A stretch of DNA of 64,000 nucleotides from a bacterium (GTDB taxonomy: Bacteria > UBA10199 > JAIBAG01): positions 122,309 to 186,308 of the forward strand of contig JAIBAG010000002.1 in the NCBI GenBank assembly GCA_019695305.1, written 5' to 3'. Positions 37,254 to 46,929 of this stretch are shown piece by piece. Made by a program: the position numbers and the translations under genes. Position 1 is the first letter of the stretch. The number at the start of each line of letters is the position of its first letter. Under the pieces are notes generated by a model. The model was given only the letters and a program-made list of their open reading frames with translations, did no database searches and had not been told where the DNA came from.

Positions 37254-37967
37254 TTAACTAACAACAGTACCAATATTTTCGCCCAACACTACTTTTTTAA
37301 TATTACCCGACGAAAAGAAATCAAAAACCACAATCGGAAGTTTGTTATCCATGCACATGGTGATGGAAGTAGAATCCATAACGGTGATCCCGCGGTTTAA
37401 TACATCCATAAAGTTAAGCTTTTCAAAACGAACTGCATCTTTATGTTTTTTAGGATCTTTATCGTACACACCATCTACTTTAGTAGCTTTTAAAATAACA
37501 TCAGCATGAATTTCTACAGCACGCAAGGAGGCTGCGGTATCGGTGGTAAAAAATGGATTTCCAGTGCCAGCTGCAAAAATAACTACACGGCCTTTTTCTA
37601 AGTGACGCATGGCGCGCCGACGGATATAGGGCTCTACCAATTGATGCATTTCAATAGCGGAAAGTACACGGGTAAAAACACCTTCACGTTCAAGCGAACT
37701 TTGCAGGGCCATAGCATTAATAACTGTTGCCAGCATGCCCATATAATCGCCGGTAGCACGTTCAATGCCTTTTTCGGAGCCGGATAAGCCGCGATAAATA
37801 TTGCCGCCGCCAATAACAACAGCCACTTCAACGCCTAAGGCTACAATGTCTTTAATTTCTTTGGAAATAATTTGGGCTTGATCAAGAGAAATACCGTAAC
37901 CCTCGGGGCCCGATAGGGTTTCCCCACTTAGCTTTAAGAGAATGCGCTTATATTTGGGTTTGCTCAT
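37254..37967 (-). CDS. pyrH: Uridylate kinase
   Basis: 237 residues. [14 protein letters not shown] opens it, followed by [29 protein letters not shown], and [13 protein letters not shown]. It phosphorylates UMP to UDP. The order tsf-pyrH-frr is conserved in bacteria. It follows tsf after 32 bases. Confidence 0.98.
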   Translation of the reverse strand: MSKPKYKRILLKLSGETLSGPEGYGISLDQAQIISKEIKDIVALGVEVAVVIGGGNIYRGLSGSEKGIERATGDYMGMLATVINAMALQSSLEREGVFTRVLSAIEMHQLVEPYIRRRAMRHLEKGRVVIFAAGTGNPFFTTDTAASLRAVEIHADVILKATKVDGVYDKDPKKHKDAVRFEKLNFMDVLNRGITVMDSTSITMCMDNKLPIVVFDFFSSGNIKKVVLGENIGTVVS

Positions 37968-37999
37968 AGTTCAAAACTGCATGTCATGCTGTTTTGCTT

Positions 38000-38899
38000 T
38001 TATTTAGCCATCTTGGCTACTTCGTCGGCAAAATTATCTTCCTTCTTTTCAATCCCTTCACCCACCTGAAAGCGGGTAAAAGAAGAAACAAAAAGCGCCG
38101 GATTCACTTCTTTTAATACCTGAGCAACGCTTTTCTTTCCAGTAGGATCTTTAATAAAAATTTGATCTACCAAACACACGTCTTTGGCAAACTTGGCAAT
38201 TTTACCATCCAAAATTTTATCCATCATCTCTGCTGGCTTGCCACTATCCTTCATTTGTTCTTTATAAATTTCACGCTCTTTATCAATAACAGCAGCGGGT
38301 ATTTCGTCGCGCTTTAAATACTGAGGGAAAGCAGCGGCCGCATGCATGGCCACATCGCGAATAATACCATCATCCGCTTTAACGCCGCCTAAAACCACCA
38401 CAACACCAATTTTTGCACCCATGTGGATATAAGAACCCAGGGTTTCATTAGCACCTGCTTTTTTCACAATAAAGCGACGTAAGGAAATTTTTTCACCAAT
38501 TTTAGCAACGAGTGTATTCAATTCTTCGGATAATTGAGAGCCAGCTTTACCTTTTAAGGTTAAGAGCTCATCCACCGAACCAGGTTTTTGGCTTAAAGCA
38601 AGACTTGCAGCTTGATTAGCAAAGGCTACAAAATCGTCGTTTTTGGCCACAAAATCTGTTTCGCAGTTCAGTTCTAAAATAACAGCTTCCAACTTATCGG
38701 CCGACAAGGCGGTTACCACAATACCATCGGCCGCAACACGCGAGGCTTTTTTAGAAAGAGCTTGAAGACCTGCTTTACGCAAAAATTCAATAGCGCCTTC
38801 CATGTCACCACCCGTTTCGTTAAGGGCCTTTTTACATTCCATCATACCCGCACCGGTTTTTTCGCGCAGGTCTTTTACCATCTGAGCTGTAATCGACAT
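38000..38899 (-). CDS. tsf: Elongation factor Ts
   Basis: 299 residues. The N-terminal UBA-like TGAGMMECKKALNETGGDMEGAIEFLRKAG, then VILELNCETDFVAKNDDF and MHAAAAFPQYL are family markers. It recycles EF-Tu-GDP. It follows rpsB by 12 bases. The C-terminal end is slightly basic/acidic mixed, not unusual. Confidence 0.98.
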   Translation of the reverse strand: MSITAQMVKDLREKTGAGMMECKKALNETGGDMEGAIEFLRKAGLQALSKKASRVAADGIVVTALSADKLEAVILELNCETDFVAKNDDFVAFANQAASLALSQKPGSVDELLTLKGKAGSQLSEELNTLVAKIGEKISLRRFIVKKAGANETLGSYIHMGAKIGVVVVLGGVKADDGIIRDVAMHAAAAFPQYLKRDEIPAAVIDKEREIYKEQMKDSGKPAEMMDKILDGKIAKFAKDVCLVDQIFIKDPTGKKSVAQVLKEVNPALFVSSFTRFQVGEGIEKKEDNFADEVAKMAK

Positions 38900-38911
38900 T
38901 TTTATTTCCTT

Positions 38912-39808
38912 TTATTCTTCATCTCCACCATCGGTGGTGATAGCGGCTTCTTTAGGGGCTGCCTGAACAGTAGCTTTGGCAAAAGCAGTCACGTCTTCAG
39001 AAACAACCTCATTTAATTTACCCACATAAGCACGGCCCTTGCCTTCTACAGCTTGAGCCTTACGCGAGGGGCGCTTTTTAGGACGATCGGCATCGGCTTC
39101 TTCATCCTTTTTAATTTCGGCCTGACGTCTTTCAATACCAGCCAAACAAGCATCGGCAATGCGCTTAGCAAATACTTCGATAGACTTTAAAGCATCGTCA
39201 TTGGCAGGGATTAAGTAATCGATGGGATCGGGATCGCAGTTAGAGTCGGCAATGGCCATGACAGGGATACCCAACAAATTAGCTTCATGAACGGCTATTT
39301 TTTCGATATGCGGATCAACCACAAAAATAGCTCCGGGCAAACCCTTCATGCCTTTAATACCGCCCAAAGATTCCAACATTTTGGTAATATCGCGGTCGAT
39401 ATCTAAGATTTCTTTTTTGGTGTAACCGGCAAAATCGTTATTTTCGCGACGGGTTTCCATTTCAATTAAACGGTCTACGCTTTTACGAATTGTGGAGAAG
39501 TTGGTGAGAAGTCCACCCAACCAGCGGCGGGTGATATAGGGCATACCGGCACGTTTAGCCTGTTCTTCAATAACCGGTTGCGCCTGAGCTTTAGTGCCCA
39601 CAAACAAAACGCCTTTACCGGAGGCCACAACATCTTCCACCGTTTTAAAAGCATTTTTGGCCATGCTTAAGGTTTGTTGCAAATCAATAATATGGATACC
39701 CGAACGAACACCGTAAAGGTAGGGCTTCATTTTGGGATTCCAACGTTTGGTTTGGTGGCCAAAGTGGCTCCCGGCATCAATCATTTCTTTAATCGAAACT
39801 TCCGTCAT
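38912..39808 (-). CDS. rpsB: 30S ribosomal protein S2
   Basis: 298 residues. The body (EMIDAGSHFGHQTKRWNPKMKPYLYG, NFSTIRKSVDRL, GIPVMAIADSNCDPDPIDYLIPANDDA) is standard up to about residue 235. A C-terminal extension of about 60 residues, rich in Lys, Glu and Ala, follows and is variable among bacteria. GGAG lies just before the ATG. It heads the rpsB-tsf-pyrH-frr-uppS-ribH-nusB run. The 319-base gap upstream (39809-40127) is described separately. Confidence 0.98.
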   Translation of the reverse strand: MTEVSIKEMIDAGSHFGHQTKRWNPKMKPYLYGVRSGIHIIDLQQTLSMAKNAFKTVEDVVASGKGVLFVGTKAQAQPVIEEQAKRAGMPYITRRWLGGLLTNFSTIRKSVDRLIEMETRRENNDFAGYTKKEILDIDRDITKMLESLGGIKGMKGLPGAIFVVDPHIEKIAVHEANLLGIPVMAIADSNCDPDPIDYLIPANDDALKSIEVFAKRIADACLAGIERRQAEIKKDEEADADRPKKRPSRKAQAVEGKGRAYVGKLNEVVSEDVTAFAKATVQAAPKEAAITTDGGDEE

Positions 39809-40127
39809 AATTCTCCTTAAATAGTACTAAACGTACACTTTCCGTAACACCTTCCAAGTTGCGGATATCACGCATGATATTCTTATTTTGCTGCAAGGCA
39901 GAACGGCTTAAAATTTTAAAAGCGGTCCTGAATACACACTCGTTTAAAAAAAAGCAAGGGTATTTACTAAGTTTTTACGGCCTAGTCCAAAAGCTTCAGT
40001 AGGAAACCAGTAATTCTCTACCACGCCTTCCCCATCATCACTTTTGTAAAAACCATTATAGATTTGGATTCGTTACGGAAAAATCACTTTTGCTTAATAG
40101 AAATTCGCTTTATAAGGAGTTAAGTTT
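39809..40127. promoter_or_regulatory. 319-base gap holding the rpsB leader and the 40128 promoter region
   Basis: On the minus strand a compact GTAC-GTTTA-GTAC hairpin lies about 15 bases before the rpsB start, and a possible promoter TTGGAC-N17-GTAAAT is near 39965-39995. A 60-codon stretch upstream of rpsB is free of stops and ends in a segment resembling an ACT-domain tail (IRNLEGVTESVRLVLF), but it has no convincing start. On the plus strand AAGGAG stands eight bases before the 40128 gene. No RNA gene is recognised. Confidence 0.4.
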
Positions 40128-40817
40128 ATGAAAAAAATCCCCTTAGCGTTGCTTACCCTTCTAATTGCCACTTTTTTAAACCCTTTTGCACACGCGCTCG
40201 AAAAAAAAACGTCCAAACGCACTAAAGAGCCCAAAGTTATTGAATCGGAAGCAGGCCTCATTATACAAGGCTGGGGCATTGCTATTGATGCCCTCTATGA
40301 CGACCGCTTAGATAATCTTGTTAAAGGTTATAAAATTTTAAATGTGGTGGTTACCAACAATAATCAAAATAATATTTTGCTCGATCCATTAAAAGATAAA
40401 TGGGAACTGGAAGATAGTTTGGGTAAAAAATCAACGGCCATTAATCACTTACGCCTTGCTTCTGAAAAACTGTGGGTTTCGCTTCCAGAAGGCCTTCAAA
40501 AAAACTTTGAATACCCTCAAGTTGTAAAACCCAACAAATCGGCCAAAATCACGCTATTTTTTCCAATAAACACGAGTCTCAATAATTTTAAAGCACTCTC
40601 CTTTAAATCGTTTAGCATTAAAAAAACTTTTTCTATTTTAATGTCGGTTGAAAACAATTTAGAAATAGATGATCCGCGCGATAAAAACCCCGATACCGAA
40701 AGTTTTAGACAAGCTATGGAAAAATACGAGGGCCCCGACAAAGCTCCGCCTCGAGAAAACGAACCACTCAATCAACCTCAAGTACCGCCCGAAAGCATAA
40801 CTATTCCACTTGATTAA
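40128..40817 (+). CDS. Predicted secreted protein of unknown function
   Basis: 229 residues. A cleavable signal peptide (MKKIPLALLTLLIATFLNPFAHA, about residue 23) leads to a mature protein beginning with basic residues. A beta-sandwich-like stretch (KILNVVVTNNNQNNILLDPLKDKWELED, VVKPNKSAKITLFFPI) recalls DUF4352-type domains that bind surface ligands, but I am not certain. The C-terminus is Pro/Glu-rich. AAGGAG precedes the ATG by eight bases. The gene is convergent with the large lipoprotein gene, 17 bases away. Confidence 0.7.
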   Translation: MKKIPLALLTLLIATFLNPFAHALEKKTSKRTKEPKVIESEAGLIIQGWGIAIDALYDDRLDNLVKGYKILNVVVTNNNQNNILLDPLKDKWELEDSLGKKSTAINHLRLASEKLWVSLPEGLQKNFEYPQVVKPNKSAKITLFFPINTSLNNFKALSFKSFSIKKTFSILMSVENNLEIDDPRDKNPDTESFRQAMEKYEGPDKAPPRENEPLNQPQVPPESITIPLD

Positions 40818-40834
40818 AAAGCAGGAATTCTTGT

Positions 40835-43063
40835 TTAACGGTTACCACACACTAAGCCCTGAGGCCCCAAAGCGGCACACACGGTTTTACCTTTATTGGT
40901 TACATCCACAAACAAGGCGTTACCCGTATCCCAGGTGGTAATTTTTGAAGGTTTGGAGGGATTGGATAAATCGTAAAACGTAACACCCTTTTCGTGAGGG
41001 AAAATAACAGTTTTACCACCATCAGTAAAACTTAAACCCGCAAATTGACGAGCCGATAAAGTAAGATCGCCAATGATGGATGCTTCGGTAAGTGAATCCA
41101 GCATAATAACCGAAATAAAATTGCCGTTTCCCGACTCATGGTACACTAACGCCCATTTTTCGTTAAAATCAACAGTCACATCCAACGCACGAGCACCCGG
41201 GATTCGGCTTACAATAACCTTTGTTTTTGTAATGGCTTTTGGTTTTTCGGCAATATCATAGCTCACAATACCATCCGCACCACCCGCCATCAGAACTTTG
41301 GTCCCTCCGGCATAGAAGCGCAATCCTCCGGCCTGAGTAATTTTGGTTTTGGTTTCTACCTTTAAACTCTTGCCACCTACCATTTGAGCAATATTTAAGG
41401 ACTCTTCTCCTTTACCATCTTTACTCGCTACTGCATATACAACACGATCTAAAGTAGCCGTTTTAATTGTATCAAAGCCTTTTATATTTTGAGAGGCCAT
41501 CTCAAAAGTTTGAAGCCCCGATAAATCTATTTTAAGCGTAGCCAATTTACCGCTAGCCTCATCAAAAAACACATAGCCATGAGAGGTAAGATGCAAAAGG
41601 GACGGTTTATATACCGTTGTTGACAATGGGGCATATAATGGAGTTCCATCCAATCCACGATCGGCCAAGTAAAATTGAGATGAAATTAAACTTAATTTAG
41701 GAGCGGCCCCAAGTACAACAGCATCAATAGAAGAAGGAGAAACAAGAGTTTTACCTTTCACATAACTTTTTCCCTTGGGCTTTACCAAACCTTGCGAGAT
41801 ATTGGTTACGGGCATCTCTGTTTTATACACGGCCAATTCGCCAGGAGATGCCGCATAGAGCACGGTTTGGTCAACAGCTAGCAAACCTAGAGGTAAGCCT
41901 TCATCTTCCATGGAATTGGTTTCAAAATTATAAACATGCCCTTTCAAAACATCGTCTACATAATATAAGCCTGTATCAGTAAGGGACGTTACTTTTTTAA
42001 TAGGGGAAGCCATATGCAACAAACCCCCGGCTTTATTTAAGGTACCATCAGGATTGAGCGCAAACAGCTGAACCGCCAATTGGCTTGGATCTTGCGGCAA
42101 AACAACAAGACGTGATAATGAAGTCCCCGCTATTTTAAAAGAAGTACCTACCGTATATTTTGACACTACCGACAAATCGGACAGACGCACTATTTTCAGA
42201 TCGGGGCCAACAGCCAAATACAACAAATCTCCGGCTAAATAGGCATCGTCTACTTTTTCGGGCCACTCCAACACTACAGGGATGTTTGTTGCGGGATCAG
42301 ACAAATCTAACACCTGAATACGATCGGGAAAAAACACAACTAAACGGGGATTTGTACCTGCCATTTGTATTTTAGCAGGTCCAGCCACTTCAAAACTTTT
42401 TACTGACTCTAATGTTGTACCAGCTGCAAACGAAAAAACCTCAAAGGTATTATTTTGTTCAAACACAAAAATAAGCGGTATTTTTCCGGAAAAACTTACC
42501 ACCTGCAAAGCGGGCGCGTCCAATATAGCCTGAGCTTTATAATTTAAATCTTTATCAAATACCTTAAGGGATGCCCCATAGGTAACATAGACAAAATCTT
42601 TTTGGGCAAAAATACCATCGGGCGTACCTCCTAAACGAGCAATAGGCATAAATGATGGCGATAAAGCAGGATTAGCTGGGTTAGGTGTAGGCACACCATC
42701 TGGAACGGGGGGAGTGGGTTCATCATTAGAAGGATTGATAGGGACTTCCAGATTTTCTGAATTAGCCTCTATCTTATCAGGTACCGGTACCTTGGGTATC
42801 GAAAGTGCAGGATCATCCGTTGGGGAAGGCTCCGAATCACCGACCTCCTGGGGAACCTCAGGAAAGTTGGGTTCTACCTCTTCTTTATTGGGAGAAGGCT
42901 CTTTCTTTTTGCCAGTAGTTTTTTTAGAGGGCTTTGTTTCACCCAAACCCACAAGGCTTAATGCTTTATCTTTAATTTTTTGATACGTAAGCGACGAAAC
43001 ACTACAAGCTGTTGTGCCGTTTATTAAGAATACCAAAAACAAAATAAATACAATTTTTTGCAT
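40835..43063 (-). CDS. Beta-propeller lipoprotein
   Basis: The frame allows starts at 43096, 43075 (MSSFMQK) or 43063 (MQKIVFILF); I give 43063, about 742 residues. The lipobox TTAC is near residue 17 counted from there. The mature part begins with a Pro/Glu/Lys-rich linker (about 100 residues), then at least seven blade-like repeats of the LVIVD/WD-type (for example VFFPDRIQVLDLSDPATN and KGVTFYDLSNPSKPSKI). It is probably anchored to the outer membrane or periplasmic face and binds a partner. It may be exported by the secretion system, which is inference. Confidence 0.8.
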   Translation of the reverse strand: MQKIVFILFLVFLINGTTACSVSSLTYQKIKDKALSLVGLGETKPSKKTTGKKKEPSPNKEEVEPNFPEVPQEVGDSEPSPTDDPALSIPKVPVPDKIEANSENLEVPINPSNDEPTPPVPDGVPTPNPANPALSPSFMPIARLGGTPDGIFAQKDFVYVTYGASLKVFDKDLNYKAQAILDAPALQVVSFSGKIPLIFVFEQNNTFEVFSFAAGTTLESVKSFEVAGPAKIQMAGTNPRLVVFFPDRIQVLDLSDPATNIPVVLEWPEKVDDAYLAGDLLYLAVGPDLKIVRLSDLSVVSKYTVGTSFKIAGTSLSRLVVLPQDPSQLAVQLFALNPDGTLNKAGGLLHMASPIKKVTSLTDTGLYYVDDVLKGHVYNFETNSMEDEGLPLGLLAVDQTVLYAASPGELAVYKTEMPVTNISQGLVKPKGKSYVKGKTLVSPSSIDAVVLGAAPKLSLISSQFYLADRGLDGTPLYAPLSTTVYKPSLLHLTSHGYVFFDEASGKLATLKIDLSGLQTFEMASQNIKGFDTIKTATLDRVVYAVASKDGKGEESLNIAQMVGGKSLKVETKTKITQAGGLRFYAGGTKVLMAGGADGIVSYDIAEKPKAITKTKVIVSRIPGARALDVTVDFNEKWALVYHESGNGNFISVIMLDSLTEASIIGDLTLSARQFAGLSFTDGGKTVIFPHEKGVTFYDLSNPSKPSKITTWDTGNALFVDVTNKGKTVCAALGPQGLVCGNR

Positions 43064-43183
43064 GAAGGAGCTCATTCTAAATGGTTCTTTAGCCAAGCGT
43101 CAATACTTATACTTTTTAATATGAATATTTAAAAGAGTATAGTTGACCCAAAGCAAATTTTTTACTACGTTTTCAAAAATATT

Positions 43184-44920
43184 ATGAAAGTCTTCCTGGC
43201 GTTAAGCGCCTTTTTTTACCTTCCCCCTCTTTTTGCATTTTTAATCCAATGTGCACGCGTTATTAAGAATATTGCCAACGTTATTATCCGTAAAAAAGAT
43301 TCAAAAAACCCCTCTTTAATCTTTTTAAAGGCTAACCAAACACTGGGCAGCTTTGAGTATTACCTTATTTCACTGCGCAATCCTCTTTTTGGCCTTTTCT
43401 TTTTTTTTCTGCTTACGCTTGAATGTTACAATGCCATTTTTCATAAACCCCTAAGCCCTCTTTGCATTTTAGCCAGCATTTTCTTTTTAATGCTTAATGC
43501 CTACTCTAAAAACCGCCATATTGGGGTAAGCCTTAAAATGGCAGAGTTTTTAAGAACAAACCCACATGTTCATCCTTCTGTTTTTTTTAAAACGACTCAT
43601 TTACAGCTAGGGCCGTTTGAATTACCCATGCCCTCCTCCAACGAGATTGAGCTTGTGAATCCGGCTTCCGTTTCTTTTAAAAAGCACGATCGCTCTCAAC
43701 AAAGCTACACCCTCCTTATTCCTACTATCATAGACACTGGCTTTTTGGCTCACACCAGTTTAAGAGCGCTTAAACATGTAGGCCGCGATTTTGCCCGTGA
43801 TGTATTTGACTGCATGGCTTCTATGTGGGGCAAACGCATTCTTGATCTTTTTTCTGCAAGCCTTACCACTACGGGGGCCGAACAATTGGCCGACCTGCCC
43901 GGTAAAATTCTTTTAATCTTTAATCACAAAAGCCAACTCGATTTTGTTCTCACTTTTTTTTGTTTAAGTCATGTACGGCGTTTATCGGGACGTAACTTTA
44001 GACCCCGTTTTATTACAGCCAAAGATCAATTTGTAGATAATCCCTTTGTTTACAATACACTTGGCGTGGGGAGACTCATTGAATCGGTAGACATGGTATT
44101 TATCGAACGGAAAAAACAAAAAGAGAGTATTAAAAATTTACAACAAGCAGCCCAGTTTTTAGCCGAAAAGGATATTGAAATTGCAATTTACCCACAAGGA
44201 ACACGCCCCGAAGGGAATGTGGACCGGTCGGGCAAACGCCGTGATGCAGGCTACTACACAACCTTTTCACGATCATCCATGCATGCCGATGATGGCCATC
44301 TAAAAAAAGGCACGGCTTATTTAGCTTGCGACACTCTTATTGAATTAGCCAAAAGAAATCGCGATGAAAAATTGCATCTGGTTTTTATTGGCATTAGGGG
44401 CACGGCCACTGTGATGGCCAAACAATCGTTAAAACTACAAACCGAAGTAGATATAGAATATGAAGTAGGAAAACCCATCACCTTTGATGCCTCTGTAGGA
44501 GAACAAATTCAAAAACCGGACGGCAAGCCGCAAAATCAATCGGAAGAACGTTATTTGGAATTATTGGAACACATCCATCATCGTATAGATAAACACTTAG
44601 CCGATTGCCTGCATATTAATGAAAACTTAAAACATCGTTATTTGCTCGATTTACAAGGCACGCTTCGCTTCACTCAAGATAAACTTGATTGGGTGGAGCG
44701 TAATTTAGATTCTATGGCCGTTAAAACAAATTTAGCATATCAAATTTTAGACCGTATTTACGCCCTCCCGCCGCAACATTGGAACTCTAAGCTAGATATT
44801 TTTGCACAATTTCTCATGAAAGAAGAACCGCTTGACCGTTTCAAAAAATTCCGCGAGGAAGTATCGGTAGAAATTTTACGTAATCTTAAAAGTAAAATGC
44901 ACGGTAAAAAAGTTAGCTGA
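43184..44920 (+). CDS. PlsC-like acyltransferase with membrane domain
   Basis: 578 residues. Hydrophobic segments stand at the N-terminus (residues 3-20, 60-85, 90-110). The acyltransferase motifs are FNHKSQLDFVL near residue 247 (H-x4-D), VFIERKKQ (motif II) near 305 and YPQGTRPEG near 340 (motif III), then LVFIGIRGT. A C-terminal region of about 200 residues, with EERYLELLEHIHHRIDKHLADC and helical ends, is not part of the basic fold. It could acylate glycerol-3-phosphate, lysophospholipid or another lipid. Confidence 0.85.
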   Translation: MKVFLALSAFFYLPPLFAFLIQCARVIKNIANVIIRKKDSKNPSLIFLKANQTLGSFEYYLISLRNPLFGLFFFFLLTLECYNAIFHKPLSPLCILASIFFLMLNAYSKNRHIGVSLKMAEFLRTNPHVHPSVFFKTTHLQLGPFELPMPSSNEIELVNPASVSFKKHDRSQQSYTLLIPTIIDTGFLAHTSLRALKHVGRDFARDVFDCMASMWGKRILDLFSASLTTTGAEQLADLPGKILLIFNHKSQLDFVLTFFCLSHVRRLSGRNFRPRFITAKDQFVDNPFVYNTLGVGRLIESVDMVFIERKKQKESIKNLQQAAQFLAEKDIEIAIYPQGTRPEGNVDRSGKRRDAGYYTTFSRSSMHADDGHLKKGTAYLACDTLIELAKRNRDEKLHLVFIGIRGTATVMAKQSLKLQTEVDIEYEVGKPITFDASVGEQIQKPDGKPQNQSEERYLELLEHIHHRIDKHLADCLHINENLKHRYLLDLQGTLRFTQDKLDWVERNLDSMAVKTNLAYQILDRIYALPPQHWNSKLDIFAQFLMKEEPLDRFKKFREEVSVEILRNLKSKMHGKKVS

Positions 44921-44924
44921 AGAA

Positions 44925-45008
44925 GTGGATAGTAGATGGTTGATAGTGAATGGAAGGATTTTTCTTTCTCTTACTATCCACTATCCACCATCCACCATGC
45001 ACTATGTA
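44925..45008. repeat. Hairpin element of 7-base units before the acyl-CoA synthetase gene
   Basis: Left arm: GTGGATA, GTAGATG, GTTGATA, GTGAATG (44925-44952). Right arm: CTATCCA, CTATCCA, CCATCCA, CCATGCA, CTATGTA (44974-45008). The arms can pair across a pyrimidine-rich loop. The start codon of the following gene (ATG 45004-45006) lies inside the last unit, CT-ATG-TA. There is no purine-rich ribosome-binding site in front of that start. Confidence 0.85.
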
Positions 45009-46929
45009 TATTTGGAAACCAACCCAAGAAATTATTGATAAAGCCAATATCACGCGCTTTATGAAGAAAAATGATCTTGGCTCGTATAACGAATTAATCG
45101 AAACCTGCAAAACCGATATCGAATGGTTTTGGGAAAGAGCCGGCGATGATTTGGGTGTGGAATGGTACAAAAAGTACGACGAGCTTTTAGATGGTTTTCT
45201 GCCTTTTGCCAGCTGGTTTAAAGGTGGCGAAATCAATATCGTTCATAATTGTTTAGACCGTCATCAAAAAGACCCTGCGACAGCAAATAAGATAGCCTTT
45301 ATCTGGGAGGGAGATTGCGGCGCTGTAAAAAAAGTAACGTACGCGGAGCTTTATAAACAGGTCAATGCATTTGCCAACGGATTAAAAAGTTTAGGTGTTA
45401 AAAAAGGCGATGCCATCGGCATTTACATGCCCATGATTTCTGAAATGATGGTGGCCTTTTTTGCTACGTTAAAACTGGGCGCTATTGTTGTCCCTGTTTT
45501 TTCGGGTTTTGGACCGGAGCCATTGGCTATTCGCATGAGTGATGCCAAAGTAAAGATTTTGATTACAGCCGATGGTGGTTTGCGTCGTGGGAAAAGCATC
45601 AAGATTAAAGAACAGGCGGACCTAGCTGTGGCCGGGGCACCCAGTATTGAAAAAGTAATTGTGGCTAAACGGCTGTTTGACGAAAAAATCCCCTGGAATA
45701 ACAAACGCGATATCTGGTTTGATGATTTGTTAAAGGACAACTCCCCTTGCAAAACCGAAGTGCTGCAAGCCGAAGACACAAGCCTCATCATTTACACCAG
45801 TGGCACCACCGGTAAACCCAAAGGCACGGTCCACACCCACGCCGGCGCACTCTTACAGATTGCGAAAGAAGTTTCTTATTACATGGACTGTAAAAAAGAC
45901 GACACCTTCTTTTGGGTAACCGACATCGGCTGGATGATGGGCCCTTGGGAAATGATTGGTTGCACCTTTAATGCTTCGACTTTCGTGATTTTTGAAGGCG
46001 CCCCGGATTACCCCAAGCCCAATCGTTTGTGGGAGGTTATTGAGAAGCATAAGGTGACGATTTTAGGAATTTCGCCCACGGCTATTCGTTTACTTAAAAA
46101 GACACCACTCGAAAATATCACGCAGCATAATCTTTCTACTTTGCGAATTTTAGGATCTACCGGCGAAGCGTGGGATCCGGAATCATACGATTGGTATTTT
46201 AAATACGTGGGAGGCAAACGTTGCCCCATTATTAATATTTCGGGAGGGACAGAGATTATTGGTTGTCATCTTTCACCTCTCCCTATCATCCCCCTAAAGC
46301 CTTGTACGCTGGGTGGCCCCGGGCTGGGCATGGATGTGGACGTATGGGATGAGAATGGCAACTCACTTAAAAATGAAGTGGGTTACCTCGTGTGCAAGAA
46401 ACCGGCACCCAGCATGACCAAAGGTTTTTTAAATGACAAGCAACGCTATCTCGATACTTACTTTAGTAAATGGCCCAGAACCTGGAACCATGGCGACTGG
46501 GCCATTGTGGACGAAGACGGCTATTGGTTCTTACGCGGCCGTGCGGACGATGTAATTAAAGTATCGGGCCACCGCACCGGCCCCGCCGAAATTGAATCGG
46601 CGTTGATGACACACCCCTCTGTTGCCGAATGCGCCGCCATTGGCGTACCGCACGAAGTAAAAGGGGAATCGATTGTTTGCTTTGCAGTTTTAAAAGATGG
46701 GTTTACTCCGGATGACAAATTACGTGCCGAATTAAGAAATGCTGTTTCAGCCAAACTTGGAAAAACACTCACGCCAGACGTGATTAAATTTGCCAAGGCA
46801 CTTCCTAAAACAAGATCGGCCAAGATTGTACGCGGCACCATTAAAAAGAAGTTTTTAGGAACAGATTTGGGCGACACCTCCTCCATTGATAATCTGGATG
46901 CCTTGGAGGAAATTGCAAAGGCGATTTAA
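45004..46929 (+). CDS. AMP-forming acyl-CoA (acetyl-CoA-like) synthetase
   Basis: About 641 residues from ATG 45004 (MYIWKPTQEIIDKANI); a start at 44950 would use the repeat. Adenylation motifs are TSGTTGKPKGTVHTH near residue 265, the acetyl-CoA-synthetase-type GWMMGPWEMIGC, and SGGTEIIGCHL. The C-terminal hinge GDWAIVDEDGYWFLRGRADDVIKVSGHR is intact. Lys in RSAKIVRG near residue 604 is the usual acetylation target, but RSGK is the common form, here RSAK. It makes acyl-CoA from acid, ATP and CoA. The following gene begins immediately after its stop codon. Confidence 0.9.
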   Translation: MYIWKPTQEIIDKANITRFMKKNDLGSYNELIETCKTDIEWFWERAGDDLGVEWYKKYDELLDGFLPFASWFKGGEINIVHNCLDRHQKDPATANKIAFIWEGDCGAVKKVTYAELYKQVNAFANGLKSLGVKKGDAIGIYMPMISEMMVAFFATLKLGAIVVPVFSGFGPEPLAIRMSDAKVKILITADGGLRRGKSIKIKEQADLAVAGAPSIEKVIVAKRLFDEKIPWNNKRDIWFDDLLKDNSPCKTEVLQAEDTSLIIYTSGTTGKPKGTVHTHAGALLQIAKEVSYYMDCKKDDTFFWVTDIGWMMGPWEMIGCTFNASTFVIFEGAPDYPKPNRLWEVIEKHKVTILGISPTAIRLLKKTPLENITQHNLSTLRILGSTGEAWDPESYDWYFKYVGGKRCPIINISGGTEIIGCHLSPLPIIPLKPCTLGGPGLGMDVDVWDENGNSLKNEVGYLVCKKPAPSMTKGFLNDKQRYLDTYFSKWPRTWNHGDWAIVDEDGYWFLRGRADDVIKVSGHRTGPAEIESALMTHPSVAECAAIGVPHEVKGESIVCFAVLKDGFTPDDKLRAELRNAVSAKLGKTLTPDVIKFAKALPKTRSAKIVRGTIKKKFLGTDLGDTSSIDNLDALEEIAKAI

